Below the pieces are notes generated by a model. The model was not told the origin of the DNA, made no database searches, and saw only the letters and a program-made list of their open reading frames with translations. From Saccharofermentans sp. (GTDB taxonomy: Bacteria; Bacillota; Clostridia; Saccharofermentanales; Saccharofermentanaceae), in assembly GCA_024692235.1 (NCBI GenBank), contig JAILMW010000031.1:1-39081 (forward strand): a DNA stretch of 39,081 bases, given 5' to 3'. Position numbers and translations under genes: made by a program. The first letter of the stretch is position 1; each line of letters starts with the position of its first letter. Of the stretch, positions 1 to 5,576 are shown piece by piece.

Positions 1-302
1 TCGAGAATGTATTCAAGTCCGATCCTGATCTTCGTAAGGCACTCGAGTACATAAAGGAACATGGTGAATTCTTCGGAACAGCACAGGAATTCTGTAACAG
101 GATCAATGCATCGAAGAAGCCACAATCGATCAGCGGAAAACTTCAGAACCGAAAACGTGATCTTGAGAAGATGGGAATCTTATTCGTTAAGACCAAGAAG
201 AACGACGGAATGCACTTCGAGATCATAGATCTTAATTCTATAAAGGATCCTTCCGAGTTCACAGAAGATGATCTCCCATACGAGATAGTAGATGACGAGT
301 GA
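1..302 (+). CDS. C-terminal fragment of an element-borne replication/ATPase-like protein (partial)
   Basis: An open frame enters the window at base 3 and runs 99 codons to a TGA at 300-302; the start is outside. The visible part reads like a winged-helix DNA-binding tail. A helix around ALEYIKEHGEFFGTAQEF is followed by a basic segment (ASKKPQSISGKLQNRKRDLEK), a beta-wing-like stretch, and an acidic end (EDDLPYEIVDDE). Such tails are known at the C-terminus of AAA-type RepA or primase-like proteins of Firmicutes elements, and the gene sits next to a repeat cluster and mobC. The ATPase assignment is inferred from tail and context. No catalytic motif is in view. Confidence 0.5.
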   Translation, partial: ENVFKSDPDLRKALEYIKEHGEFFGTAQEFCNRINASKKPQSISGKLQNRKRDLEKMGILFVKTKKNDGMHFEIIDLNSIKDPSEFTEDDLPYEIVDDE

Positions 303-408
303 CGATGTGTGATGACATGACGACTTTTTATGGGTATAGGAAAAAGTGACGACTTTAGTCCTGTTTCCCCCCCTATAGAAAATATCGTCACTTCGTCACT
401 GTTCGTCA
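293..408. repeat. Cluster of TGACGA / TCGTCA hexamers (iteron-like)
   Basis: The hexamer TGACGA occurs at 293, 300, 318 and 347. Its reverse complement TCGTCA occurs at 385, 393 and 403. That is seven copies in 116 bases, with the direct copies on the left and the inverted ones on the right. Two copies extend to TGACGACTTT (318 and 347). The cluster spans the end of the upstream gene and the leader of the mob operon. It may bind the upstream replication protein or a mob accessory protein; function is inferred. Confidence 0.6.
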
Positions 409-416
409 CAGTGGGT

Positions 417-480
417 TCGGGCTCTTGCCCGACAAGTAGCGTTCGGGTGTACACGAACGCGGTGCTTGCTTTCCACGCAG
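417..480. other. Candidate oriT (tandem inverted repeats upstream of mobC)
   Basis: Two perfect hairpins lie back to back just before mobC. The first is TCGGGC-TCTT-GCCCGA (417-432). The second is GCGTTCG-8 nt-CGAACGC (439-460), whose centre GTGTAC is also nearly symmetric. They are followed by a GGTGCTTGC segment up to about 480. Inverted repeats next to a nick region upstream of the accessory and relaxase genes are the usual oriT layout of MOBP systems. The exact nick site cannot be read from sequence alone. Confidence 0.6.
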
Positions 481-508
481 TGCAAAAACATATAAGGAGA
501 AATAAGTC

Positions 509-835
509 ATGACAAGAGAAAAGATAAAGACAAAAGACATTCATATCCGCATCTCGGAAGATGAACTTCAGATGCTGAAGAACAAGGCAGATTCCGTAAA
601 GTTGTCACTTACTGACTACTTAACATACTGCGGGATCGGCAAGCAGATCTTCGTTGTCGAAGGTCTTGAAGAACTTAACCGTCAGCATAGAGCTCTCGGT
701 AATAACATAAATCAGCTGGCAAGACTTGCTAATTCAGGTCAGGTAAACGTGATTGGTCTTGATGAATTCCTGACCGAATATCAATCCATAGGCAAGTCGA
801 TCATCGAACTTCTGGACAGAAAGAGGTGGCGATAA
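509..835 (+). CDS. mobC: MobC-like relaxosome accessory protein
   Basis: This 108-residue protein matches the bacterial MobC mobilization family. The N-terminus (KDIHIRISEDELQMLKNKAD) has a ribbon-helix-helix pattern. The C-terminal half carries the conserved ALGNNINQLARLANSG-type motif of MobC proteins. In such systems MobC binds oriT and helps the relaxase open the strands. A good ribosome site (AAGGAGAAA, about 496-504) precedes the ATG. The stop overlaps the relaxase start (TAATG), indicating translational coupling. The probable oriT lies immediately upstream, as expected. I am confident of the family; DNA target and partner are inferred from order. Confidence 0.9.
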   Translation: MTREKIKTKDIHIRISEDELQMLKNKADSVKLSLTDYLTYCGIGKQIFVVEGLEELNRQHRALGNNINQLARLANSGQVNVIGLDEFLTEYQSIGKSIIELLDRKRWR

Positions 836-2160
836 TGGCAACTGTTAACCTCTTAAACAACGGAAGCAACAAGTCCTCAGGTGACATGAGCAAGGTTATA
901 GATTACGTAGAGAAGGAAGCTAAGACATCTTATGAAGGCATGAAGCTCGTTACCGGTATCAATTGTCCTGCACAGACTGCCTTTACAAACATGATGCTTA
1001 CAAAGAATTACTTTCATAAGACTGACGGAAGAATGTACTACCACTTATGTCAGTCCTTCTCCCCTGATGAAGATATAACACCTGAGCTTGCACACAAAGT
1101 AGCTGTTGAATTCGCTGAGAAACAGTTCCCGGGATACGAGATAGTAGTCGGTACCCATGTCGATCGGGAACATATCCACTCTCATATCCTCTTCAACAGC
1201 GTAAGTTTCAAAGACGGTAAGAAGTATCACTCGGATAAGAATGACATCCTCAGATGGCGTGAGACGTCTGATCAGATCTGCATGAAGTATGGACTTTCCG
1301 TAGTAAAGCCTTCAGCAGCATCTAAGACAGAACGCATCAGAACACGCGAATACAGATCCGCCGTAAAGGGGCAGAGCTGGAAGATCAATCTCGTAGTACA
1401 GATAGAAGATGCCATGAAGAAAGCCAGAACGAAGAAAGATTTCCGACGGATCATGGAAGACAAGGGATATCAGATCACTTGGACGGATACAAGAAAGAAC
1501 ATTACTTACACAACACCGGAAGGTAAAAAGTGCAGAGATGACAAACTGCACGAGAATAAATTCTTAAAGGAGATGATGGAAAATGAATTCAGGATCAGAG
1601 CAGAACTTATCGGATATCAAGAAGATAGCGGAGAACAATCTGGGATTGGCAGCAAAGCCGACAGCATGCGTCGCGATAACGGAAGAGAACTGGATGGCTC
1701 TTCTAAGGTCGATAGCATTGCTGATAGAGATGAACGATCACACGGTTACCGGGGAGCAGATGGAAGCTCTTATGAAGGAACTGTCGTACCAACACAGGAC
1801 TCAGTCGGATCGAATAAGCTCGAAGGAACACTCATGGAAGGACGAGATGATGAGCCGAGAAGAATCCTGGACGAAGAAGCTACAGGAACAGGCTGGGAAG
1901 CTGAACGAGCAATATGCTTCGGCTCAGAAGGATTTACAAACACAGATGGATGCTCAGCTCCAAAAGATGTCTCGACATTTTTTGACCCCGGCACTTCTCT
2001 TGGCATTGGACTTGGCGGTCTTCGTCTTGCTGCGGATATTGGAAATCTGACGAATCCTTCTACCGTATCCGATACACCAACTCGATTCAAAGGTATGGAT
2101 AAGAAGGAATTTAAAGAACTGGCAGAAAAGAAAGAAGCCCTAGGATTAAAGATGGGCTGA
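835..2160 (+). CDS. mobA: MOBP-type relaxase (MobA/VirD2 family)
   Basis: A relaxase that nicks oriT and covalently leads the transferred strand. I chose the ATG at 835, which overlaps the mobC stop and follows AGAGGTGG, over an upstream GTG; the protein is then 441 residues. The histidine motif THVDREHIHSHILFN lies at about residues 107-121 (H108, H113, H115, H117). A candidate catalytic tyrosine is Y24 in VIDYVEK. The relaxase domain covers roughly residues 1-160 with a helical extension to about 250. From residue 250 to about 405 the frame is low-complexity and Gly/Ser/Asp-rich, exactly where a second gene occupies another frame. The last ~35 residues are again ordinary and Lys-rich. No VirD4 or helicase domain is present. 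Confidence 0.9.
   Translation: MATVNLLNNGSNKSSGDMSKVIDYVEKEAKTSYEGMKLVTGINCPAQTAFTNMMLTKNYFHKTDGRMYYHLCQSFSPDEDITPELAHKVAVEFAEKQFPGYEIVVGTHVDREHIHSHILFNSVSFKDGKKYHSDKNDILRWRETSDQICMKYGLSVVKPSAASKTERIRTREYRSAVKGQSWKINLVVQIEDAMKKARTKKDFRRIMEDKGYQITWTDTRKNITYTTPEGKKCRDDKLHENKFLKEMMENEFRIRAELIGYQEDSGEQSGIGSKADSMRRDNGRELDGSSKVDSIADRDERSHGYRGADGSSYEGTVVPTQDSVGSNKLEGTLMEGRDDEPRRILDEEATGTGWEAERAICFGSEGFTNTDGCSAPKDVSTFFDPGTSLGIGLGGLRLAADIGNLTNPSTVSDTPTRFKGMDKKEFKELAEKKEALGLKMG
1583..2050 (+). CDS. Nested coiled-coil membrane-anchored mobilization protein (MobB-like by position)
   Basis: A complete 155-residue gene lies wholly inside the relaxase gene in a different frame. It has its own strong ribosome site, AAAGGAG at 1567-1573, about ten bases before the ATG. 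The protein has an N-terminal helical part, a charged, Gln/Glu/Lys-rich predicted coiled coil (about residues 75-130) and one C-terminal hydrophobic helix (LLLALDLAVFVLLRILEI). Codon use in this frame looks ordinary, while the relaxase frame here is low-complexity, so this frame seems the more constrained. RSF1010 and ColE1 encode small MobB-type proteins within their relaxase genes, and RSF1010 MobB is membrane-associated. The analogy is positional; I see no sequence homology. Confidence 0.75.
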   Translation: MNSGSEQNLSDIKKIAENNLGLAAKPTACVAITEENWMALLRSIALLIEMNDHTVTGEQMEALMKELSYQHRTQSDRISSKEHSWKDEMMSREESWTKKLQEQAGKLNEQYASAQKDLQTQMDAQLQKMSRHFLTPALLLALDLAVFVLLRILEI

Positions 2161-2183
2161 ATGTAAAAAACGGAGGTGATAGC

Positions 2184-2513
2184 ATGGATAAAAACAACAA
2201 AAAGAATAACATTACCCTTATGGTTGAAGAAAACAAAACCCCTATTCTCAAGGAAGATGCTTGTGCATCATACCTTATCGAACACTTAAGAGGACAGAAA
2301 AAAGCAGAAATCGAGAAAGTAGATCTTTCTATTCTCAATGAAAAGAAACTTTTGAGTGTTGAAGAAGCCGCAGAACTTTTTGGAATAGGAAGAAGTAAGA
2401 TCAGAGAACTAACCAATGATAAGGACTGCCCATTTGTCCTTTGGATAGGTGGTCACAGGAAGATAAAGAGAGCTCAATTTGAGGAGTTTATCATGAAGCA
2501 ATATAGCGTATAA
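2184..2513 (+). CDS. xis: Excisionase of Tn916 Xis type
   Basis: A 109-residue DNA-binding protein. The C-terminal half (LLSVEEAAELFGIGRSKIRE ... FVLWIGGHRKIKRAQFEEF) is the winged MerR-like helix-turn-helix of Tn916-family excisionases, which bend attachment-site DNA and favour excision by a tyrosine integrase. The N-terminal ~45 residues are a less typical basic and acidic extension. GGAGGTGAT lies just upstream of the ATG. It follows the relaxase by 23 bases, and its stop codon merges into the arm-type repeats. The integrase that normally follows xis is absent, so the protein's partner is not in the window. Confidence 0.85.
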   Translation: MDKNNKKNNITLMVEENKTPILKEDACASYLIEHLRGQKKAEIEKVDLSILNEKKLLSVEEAAELFGIGRSKIRELTNDKDCPFVLWIGGHRKIKRAQFEEFIMKQYSV

Positions 2514-2550
2514 ACACCAAATAAACACCAAAACGGTGCTAAAACACCAA
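2512..2550. repeat. Arm-type direct repeats near the element end
   Basis: Three copies of AAACACCAA start at 2512, 2523 and 2542. A partial inverted copy (GGTGCT) lies between the second and third. The first copy overlaps the xis stop codon. Short direct repeats near an attachment site are the usual binding sites for the N-terminal domain of tyrosine integrases. This use is inferred. Confidence 0.6.
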
Positions 2551-2576
2551 TTTCGGAAAATTCTCTAAGCAACAAG

Positions 2577-2608
2577 AAACCCCGCAACCACTGTGGTTAC
2601 GGGGTTTT
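2577..2608. terminator. Rho-independent terminator between element and tRNA
   Basis: The arms AAACCCCG and CGGGGTTT close a long hairpin, with an inner AACCA/TGGTT helix and a three-base loop. It is followed by TTTT on the plus strand and by a mixed T-rich stretch on the minus strand. It can end the mob-xis transcript and probably also the tRNA transcript coming from the right. Confidence 0.8.
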
Positions 2609-2612
2609 AGCT

Positions 2613-2688
2613 TGGAGCCGATTGCGAGACTCGAACTCGCGACCTGCTGATTACAAATCAGCTGCTCTACCAACTGAGCTAAGTCGGC
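2613..2688 (-). tRNA. tRNA-Thr (anticodon UGU)
   Basis: A 76-base cloverleaf with D arm, anticodon arm GCTGA-TTTGTAA-TCAGC, T arm GCGAG-TTCGAGT-CTCGC and an encoded CCA end. The loop TTTGTAA places the anticodon TGT (Thr). The acceptor stem GCCGACT/AATCGGC has one C-A mismatch at the sixth pair. The 3' end faces the mobile element, so this gene is the probable integration target. Confidence 0.97.
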
Positions 2689-2704
2689 GTCTCACGCGAA
2701 AATG

Positions 2705-2733
2705 ATTATACTTGCACAGGTGGTCCGTGTCAA
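2705..2733 (-). promoter_or_regulatory. Consensus promoter of tRNA-Thr
   Basis: On the minus strand TTGACA (2728-2733) and TATAAT (2705-2710) are separated by 17 bases, a perfect sigma-70-type promoter. The start of transcription should fall near 2698, about ten bases before the mature tRNA. It begins four bases after the end of the flavodoxin gene. Confidence 0.9.
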
Positions 2734-2736
2734 CAC

Positions 2737-3228
2737 TTATTTTATATTCCAGGTAAATTTGTTTATCCGATCCAGCCAAAGCTCGAATTCTTCTGCTTCT
2801 CCGGGAATCCTGCTACTATGCATCTCAAGAGGCTGATCTACTGAAGCTCCCTTGCATATCTCCTTGAGCTTCTCGAAGTAGTTACCTTTGGTCCCTCCGA
2901 AGGAGACAAACGGGAATACTTTCCTACCTCGCCAGTCAATACTCTGAAGATATGAGATGAAAAAGTCGGGATATGTCCCTAACCAAAGCGGTGAACCGAT
3001 GATAAAGACTGCATATCGGGCCGGATCAAAAGGTAGAGGAAGAGGCTCTCTTCTCTTATCAGGATATAGCTTGGAATCTACTACATTGTCGTGTAATACC
3101 TGAAGGTCCTCCGGCAGCGGCTCCGGGGATATAAGCTCGCATATATCGCTATGTGTGCGCTCTGCCGCAACCTTTGCAAGCTCTTTGGTATTACCGCTGT
3201 ATGAGAAATATATCACAATACTCTTCAT
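2737..3228 (-). CDS. Flavodoxin family protein
   Basis: A 163-residue flavodoxin-like domain, close to the usual family length. The N-terminal strand and phosphate loop (IVIYFSYSGNTKELA, about residues 4-18) bind the FMN phosphate. FIIGSPLWLGTYP (about 75-87) and FVSFGGTKG (about 107-115) match the FMN isoalloxazine-binding loops. Such proteins carry electrons or reduce quinones; the partner is unknown. No ribosome site is visible before the ATG, and a TATAAT box ends only six bases upstream of it, so the mRNA may be leaderless. It is divergent from the next gene and shares its AT-rich promoter region. Confidence 0.88.
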   Translation of the reverse strand: MKSIVIYFSYSGNTKELAKVAAERTHSDICELISPEPLPEDLQVLHDNVVDSKLYPDKRREPLPLPFDPARYAVFIIGSPLWLGTYPDFFISYLQSIDWRGRKVFPFVSFGGTKGNYFEKLKEICKGASVDQPLEMHSSRIPGEAEEFELWLDRINKFTWNIK

Positions 3229-3234
3229 GTCATA

Positions 3235-3258
3235 ATTATATGCTTTTAATGGTATAAT
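3235..3258. promoter_or_regulatory. Overlapping divergent -10 elements
   Basis: TATAAT occurs on the minus strand at 3235-3240 (towards flavodoxin) and on the plus strand at 3253-3258 (towards the kinase-like gene). Neither has a good -35 hexamer. The minus-strand box would place the transcript start at or next to the flavodoxin ATG. Confidence 0.5.
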
Positions 3259-3286
3259 TTATATATTGAAAGGTATGGTGTATTTT

Positions 3287-4225
3287 ATGGCGATAATCAC
3301 CATTTCGAGACAGAACGGAAGTCTCGGAGAGGAACTGGCGGAACAACTCAAGAACAAGCTTCAATGCGACATGATAACCCGATCCTGCGCCCTGGAGAAT
3401 TTCTTCACGGATCTTCCCGAGGATGTCAAGGAAAGGCTTAACGAGAGTGCCAAGTATTTCCTCAATACCCTCCCCGGTTCCGACAAGACTTATAAAGATA
3501 TATTGATAGAGAGACTCAGAGCCTTTGCGGCAGAGAGAGATAATCTGATAATCGTAGGTCTCGGCGGCTGTGTCATATTCAAGGATGATCCCAAGGCGAT
3601 CAATATCCGAGTTTATGCCGACGAGAAGACAAGGATCGACAGACTCACCAGGAGATACAACATAGACGAAGAGGAAGCAGAATCCTCTATTGCGATCGGA
3701 GACCGTAAGCATAAGAGATTCGTAAGTATTCTCTACGATCAGGATCTTGCGTCCCCGGATCTTTATGACATGACCCTATCCACAGACAGGATGTCGGTGG
3801 AGGAATGTGCCGATGCGGTCATAGCGCTTGCCACCAAGCACGACTTAAGGCTCAAGATCTCCCGAGAGACAGAGAGCAATAATTCCATAGATCACCAGAC
3901 TTCCACCGTCGTATTTAAGAATCCTACGGAGGAGGAGTTCGCCAGGATCCTCGATATGTACAACATAGAGTGGATGTACGAACCTAAGACATTCCCCATC
4001 GAGTGGGATTCAGAGGGCAACATCAAGATGGCATTCTCCCCTGACTTCTATCTTCCAAAGTTCGATATCTATCTCGAGCTTACGACGATGGAGCAGAAAT
4101 ACGTCACCAAGAAGAATAAGAAAGCAAGGATGGTAATGGAGCTTTATCCCGGCACTAATGTCAGGATAGTCTACAAGAAGGATTTCCTTGCTCTTGCAGA
4201 GAGATTTAAGCAATTCGGAGGTTGA
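3287..4225 (+). CDS. Cytidylate-kinase-like domain fused to a PD-(D/E)XK-like domain
   Basis: I chose the ATG at 3287 because MAIITISRQ is the usual start of this family; a TTG and an ATG upstream are in frame but lie too near the -10 box or ribosome site. The protein has 312 residues. Residues 1-190 resemble the cytidylate kinase-like family (ISRQNGSLGEELAEQL). The phosphate/LID-side GRG motif is changed (IIVGLGGC). Residues 207-310 form a separate domain with E216-E218, PDF (D253), LELT (E264) and KK (275-276), arranged like a PD-(D/E)XK nuclease fold. Its stop lies six bases before the HPRT gene, so the two probably act together. Substrate and nuclease activity are unknown. Confidence 0.75.
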   Translation: MAIITISRQNGSLGEELAEQLKNKLQCDMITRSCALENFFTDLPEDVKERLNESAKYFLNTLPGSDKTYKDILIERLRAFAAERDNLIIVGLGGCVIFKDDPKAINIRVYADEKTRIDRLTRRYNIDEEEAESSIAIGDRKHKRFVSILYDQDLASPDLYDMTLSTDRMSVEECADAVIALATKHDLRLKISRETESNNSIDHQTSTVVFKNPTEEEFARILDMYNIEWMYEPKTFPIEWDSEGNIKMAFSPDFYLPKFDIYLELTTMEQKYVTKKNKKARMVMELYPGTNVRIVYKKDFLALAERFKQFGG

Positions 4226-4231
4226 TCCTGA

Positions 4232-4780
4232 ATGGAAGAAGTATTGGACGGATCTTTGTCGATCAATAAGATCGTTTACGATCAGGACGTTATAAGAAGC
4301 AGAGTTGCAGAATTAGGCAAACAGATCACAGAAGATTTTAAGGGCGAAGAAGTCGTAGTCATAGGAGTTATCAAGGGATCACTTTATTTCTTCTCCGATC
4401 TGACCCGCGCCATAGATCTTCCCGTTAAGATAGACATGATCGGCTTCGGCAACATCCCCGATACCACATCCAAGACGGGTGTCGTTCGCATCACCAAGGA
4501 TATCGATGTGGATATAACTGATAAGCACGTTATTATCGTCGAGGATGTTATAAGGACAGGACTTACTACGGCATATCTCTCTTCATGTCTTGAGAGCAAG
4601 AGACCTAAGGATATAACGCTCTGTACGATGCTGCTTAACCCTAACCGTCTTCTCATGACTATCCCCGTTAAGTATTACGGCTTCGAGATAGACGATCGCT
4701 GGCTTATAGGATACGGGTTGGACAACAATGAGATCGGGCGTAATCTCCCCTATATAGCTGAGATGTCGAGGAAGGAATAA
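4232..4780 (+). CDS. Hypoxanthine phosphoribosyltransferase family protein with altered catalytic motif
   Basis: A 182-residue member of the HPRT family, which normally converts hypoxanthine or guanine plus PRPP to nucleotide. It aligns over its full length: VIGVIKGSLYFFSDL, the PRPP loop IIVEDVIRTGLT at about 101-112, and YGFEIDDRWLIGYGLDNNE near the end. The usual motif is VEDIIDTG; here the general-base Asp is Arg (R108). The flexible loop and the base-binding DYNE (DNNE here) are also altered. GGAGG at 4218-4222 is embedded in the end of the upstream gene. The fold is clear; whether it is still a purine salvage enzyme is not, so I leave the symbol blank. Confidence 0.85.
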   Translation: MEEVLDGSLSINKIVYDQDVIRSRVAELGKQITEDFKGEEVVVIGVIKGSLYFFSDLTRAIDLPVKIDMIGFGNIPDTTSKTGVVRITKDIDVDITDKHVIIVEDVIRTGLTTAYLSSCLESKRPKDITLCTMLLNPNRLLMTIPVKYYGFEIDDRWLIGYGLDNNEIGRNLPYIAEMSRKE

Positions 4781-4796
4781 GATCCTTCCTCTTTTA
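4768..4796 (+). terminator. Terminator overlapping the HPRT stop codon
   Basis: GAGGAAGG (4768-4775) pairs with CCTTCCTC (4784-4791) and is followed by TTTTATTA. The TAA stop (4778-4780) lies in the loop, so the last codons form the left arm of the terminator. Confidence 0.85.
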
Positions 4797-4810
4797 TTAT
4801 CGTACAATAC

Positions 4811-4842
4811 AAAGACCCGCCGATCTTTGCCGACGGGTCTTA
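4811..4842 (-). terminator. Terminator of the large minus-strand RNA
   Basis: On the minus strand GACCCGTCGG pairs with TCGGCGGGTC around a six-base loop (ten pairs including G-U) and is followed by TTTGTATTGT. It sits about ten bases after the closing helix of the RNA at 4851-5424 and may also act weakly on the plus strand. Confidence 0.85.
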
Positions 4843-5426
4843 TTAAGAACAGCTCCAGCGAACCTTCTCTAAGTCTTCGTACTACGTCACCCTTTCAACT
4901 CCACGAGCTTTTAATGTGTTATCGCAACGACTACGTGACTGCTGCGACTCAAATCTCACACCGTGCAACTCATGTCTCCCATTCACCGCATATTCTAGAT
5001 TACTTTCCGTTTACCGCCGATACCCTGAAGTATCTCTGACGTAAACAATACCGGCTACTCGGTTTGCACGAACCGATGTAACATCCGTCGAGCCTCGTTA
5101 CCTTCCTGTCGGCGGTGACATCTCACCAGCACGCGGATCAGTATTCCGAATCACTTGTCTGTTACAATCTGCGACTTGTAAACGGTCACCCGTTCCTTCA
5201 ATCGCTGTGCTCGTATTTCCCTCACCGTCTACAACAACTGCTTCGTATCCTCTTCGGTCAGACATCCCGTCGACTTCCGATTCGTTTCTTCGGCTTCGCC
5301 TCCGGCTATCAGTAGATCTGCAACAAACGTGCAAGCCTTTGGTTCTTCCCTGTGCCCTTCGTTGCTACGATTCAGGCGGTTCTCCGTGTCCGAATACTTT
5401 ATGTCTTCAGTATTCCCTGGAGCTAC
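4843..5426 (-). ncRNA. Large structured non-coding RNA (~580 nt), ROOL/OLE-like size class or new
   Basis: This stretch has no credible protein gene; open frames are short, lack ribosome sites and look non-protein. On the minus strand it has a promoter, a closing helix and a terminator. AGCTCCAG near the 5' end (5424-5417) pairs perfectly with CTGGAGCT near the 3' end (4858-4851). Internal perfect hairpins include GAATACT/AGTATTC (5415-5392), AACGG-GTGA-CCGTT with a GNRA loop (5194-5181), GGTGA-GATG-TCACC (5127-5114), CGGTT/AACCG (5075-5060) and GATAC/GTATC (5034-5019). The signature motifs of RNase P RNA and tmRNA are absent, and it is too long for 6S or SRP RNA. The length resembles ROOL or OLE RNAs, but I cannot confirm membership by eye. 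It lies between the HPRT and MscS genes. Confidence 0.8.
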
Positions 5427-5430
5427 TTTA

Positions 5431-5458
5431 ATCATATCATGTTACAGGTAGATGACAA
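5431..5458 (-). promoter_or_regulatory. Promoter of the large minus-strand RNA
   Basis: On the minus strand TTGTCA (5453-5458) and TATGAT (5431-5436) are separated by 16 bases. Transcription should start near 5424-5426, exactly where the closing helix of the RNA begins. Confidence 0.75.
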
Positions 5459-5576
5459 CATCGCGTAAAGCCCAATTAGCCCCCGGATCTCTTGTGCATT
5501 TTTGCGACTGTTCAAGAGGCTTGCGCGCGTGTTAAAATATATATGTTGTGCGGATTATCGCCTATGGAGGTCACAC

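Larger units (their letters stand above)
1..2612 (+). mobile_element. Right end of an integrated mobilizable element (IME-like), partial
   Basis: A contiguous block of transfer functions (oriT-like hairpins, mobC, relaxase, nested membrane protein, excisionase) ends in arm-type direct repeats and a hairpin terminator, directly against the 3' end of a tRNA-Thr gene. Integration at tRNA 3' ends is typical of elements moved by tyrosine recombinases. No integrase is visible between xis and the tRNA, and no conjugative type IV secretion genes are seen, so this looks like a mobilizable rather than self-transmissible element. The left end lies outside the window. The right boundary is inferred from the tRNA, because the second copy of the attachment repeat cannot be seen. 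Confidence 0.7.

Noticed and set aside
143..544. Minus-strand open frame of 133 codons across the repeat cluster
   Set aside because: It crosses the end of a real gene, the hairpins and the mobC start, and its protein is Ser/Phe-rich without family character.
1045..1551. Minus-strand frames opposite the relaxase
   Set aside because: They are shadows of the strongly conserved relaxase domain, without ribosome sites.
4843..5426. RNase P RNA or tmRNA
   Set aside because: I could not find the conserved RNase P blocks (for example GAGGAAAGTC or the AGATGA end), nor the tRNA-like CCA end and tag frame of tmRNA; the length is also too great.
4827..5435. Several short open frames on both strands in the HPRT-mscS interval
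   Set aside because: They have no ribosome sites, unusual composition and mutual overlap, and the region has a promoter, closing helix and terminator of an RNA gene.
5502..5576. Longer N-terminus of the MscS channel
   Set aside because: It has no ribosome site and an Arg/Cys-rich sequence foreign to the family; GGAGG before 5577 fixes the start.
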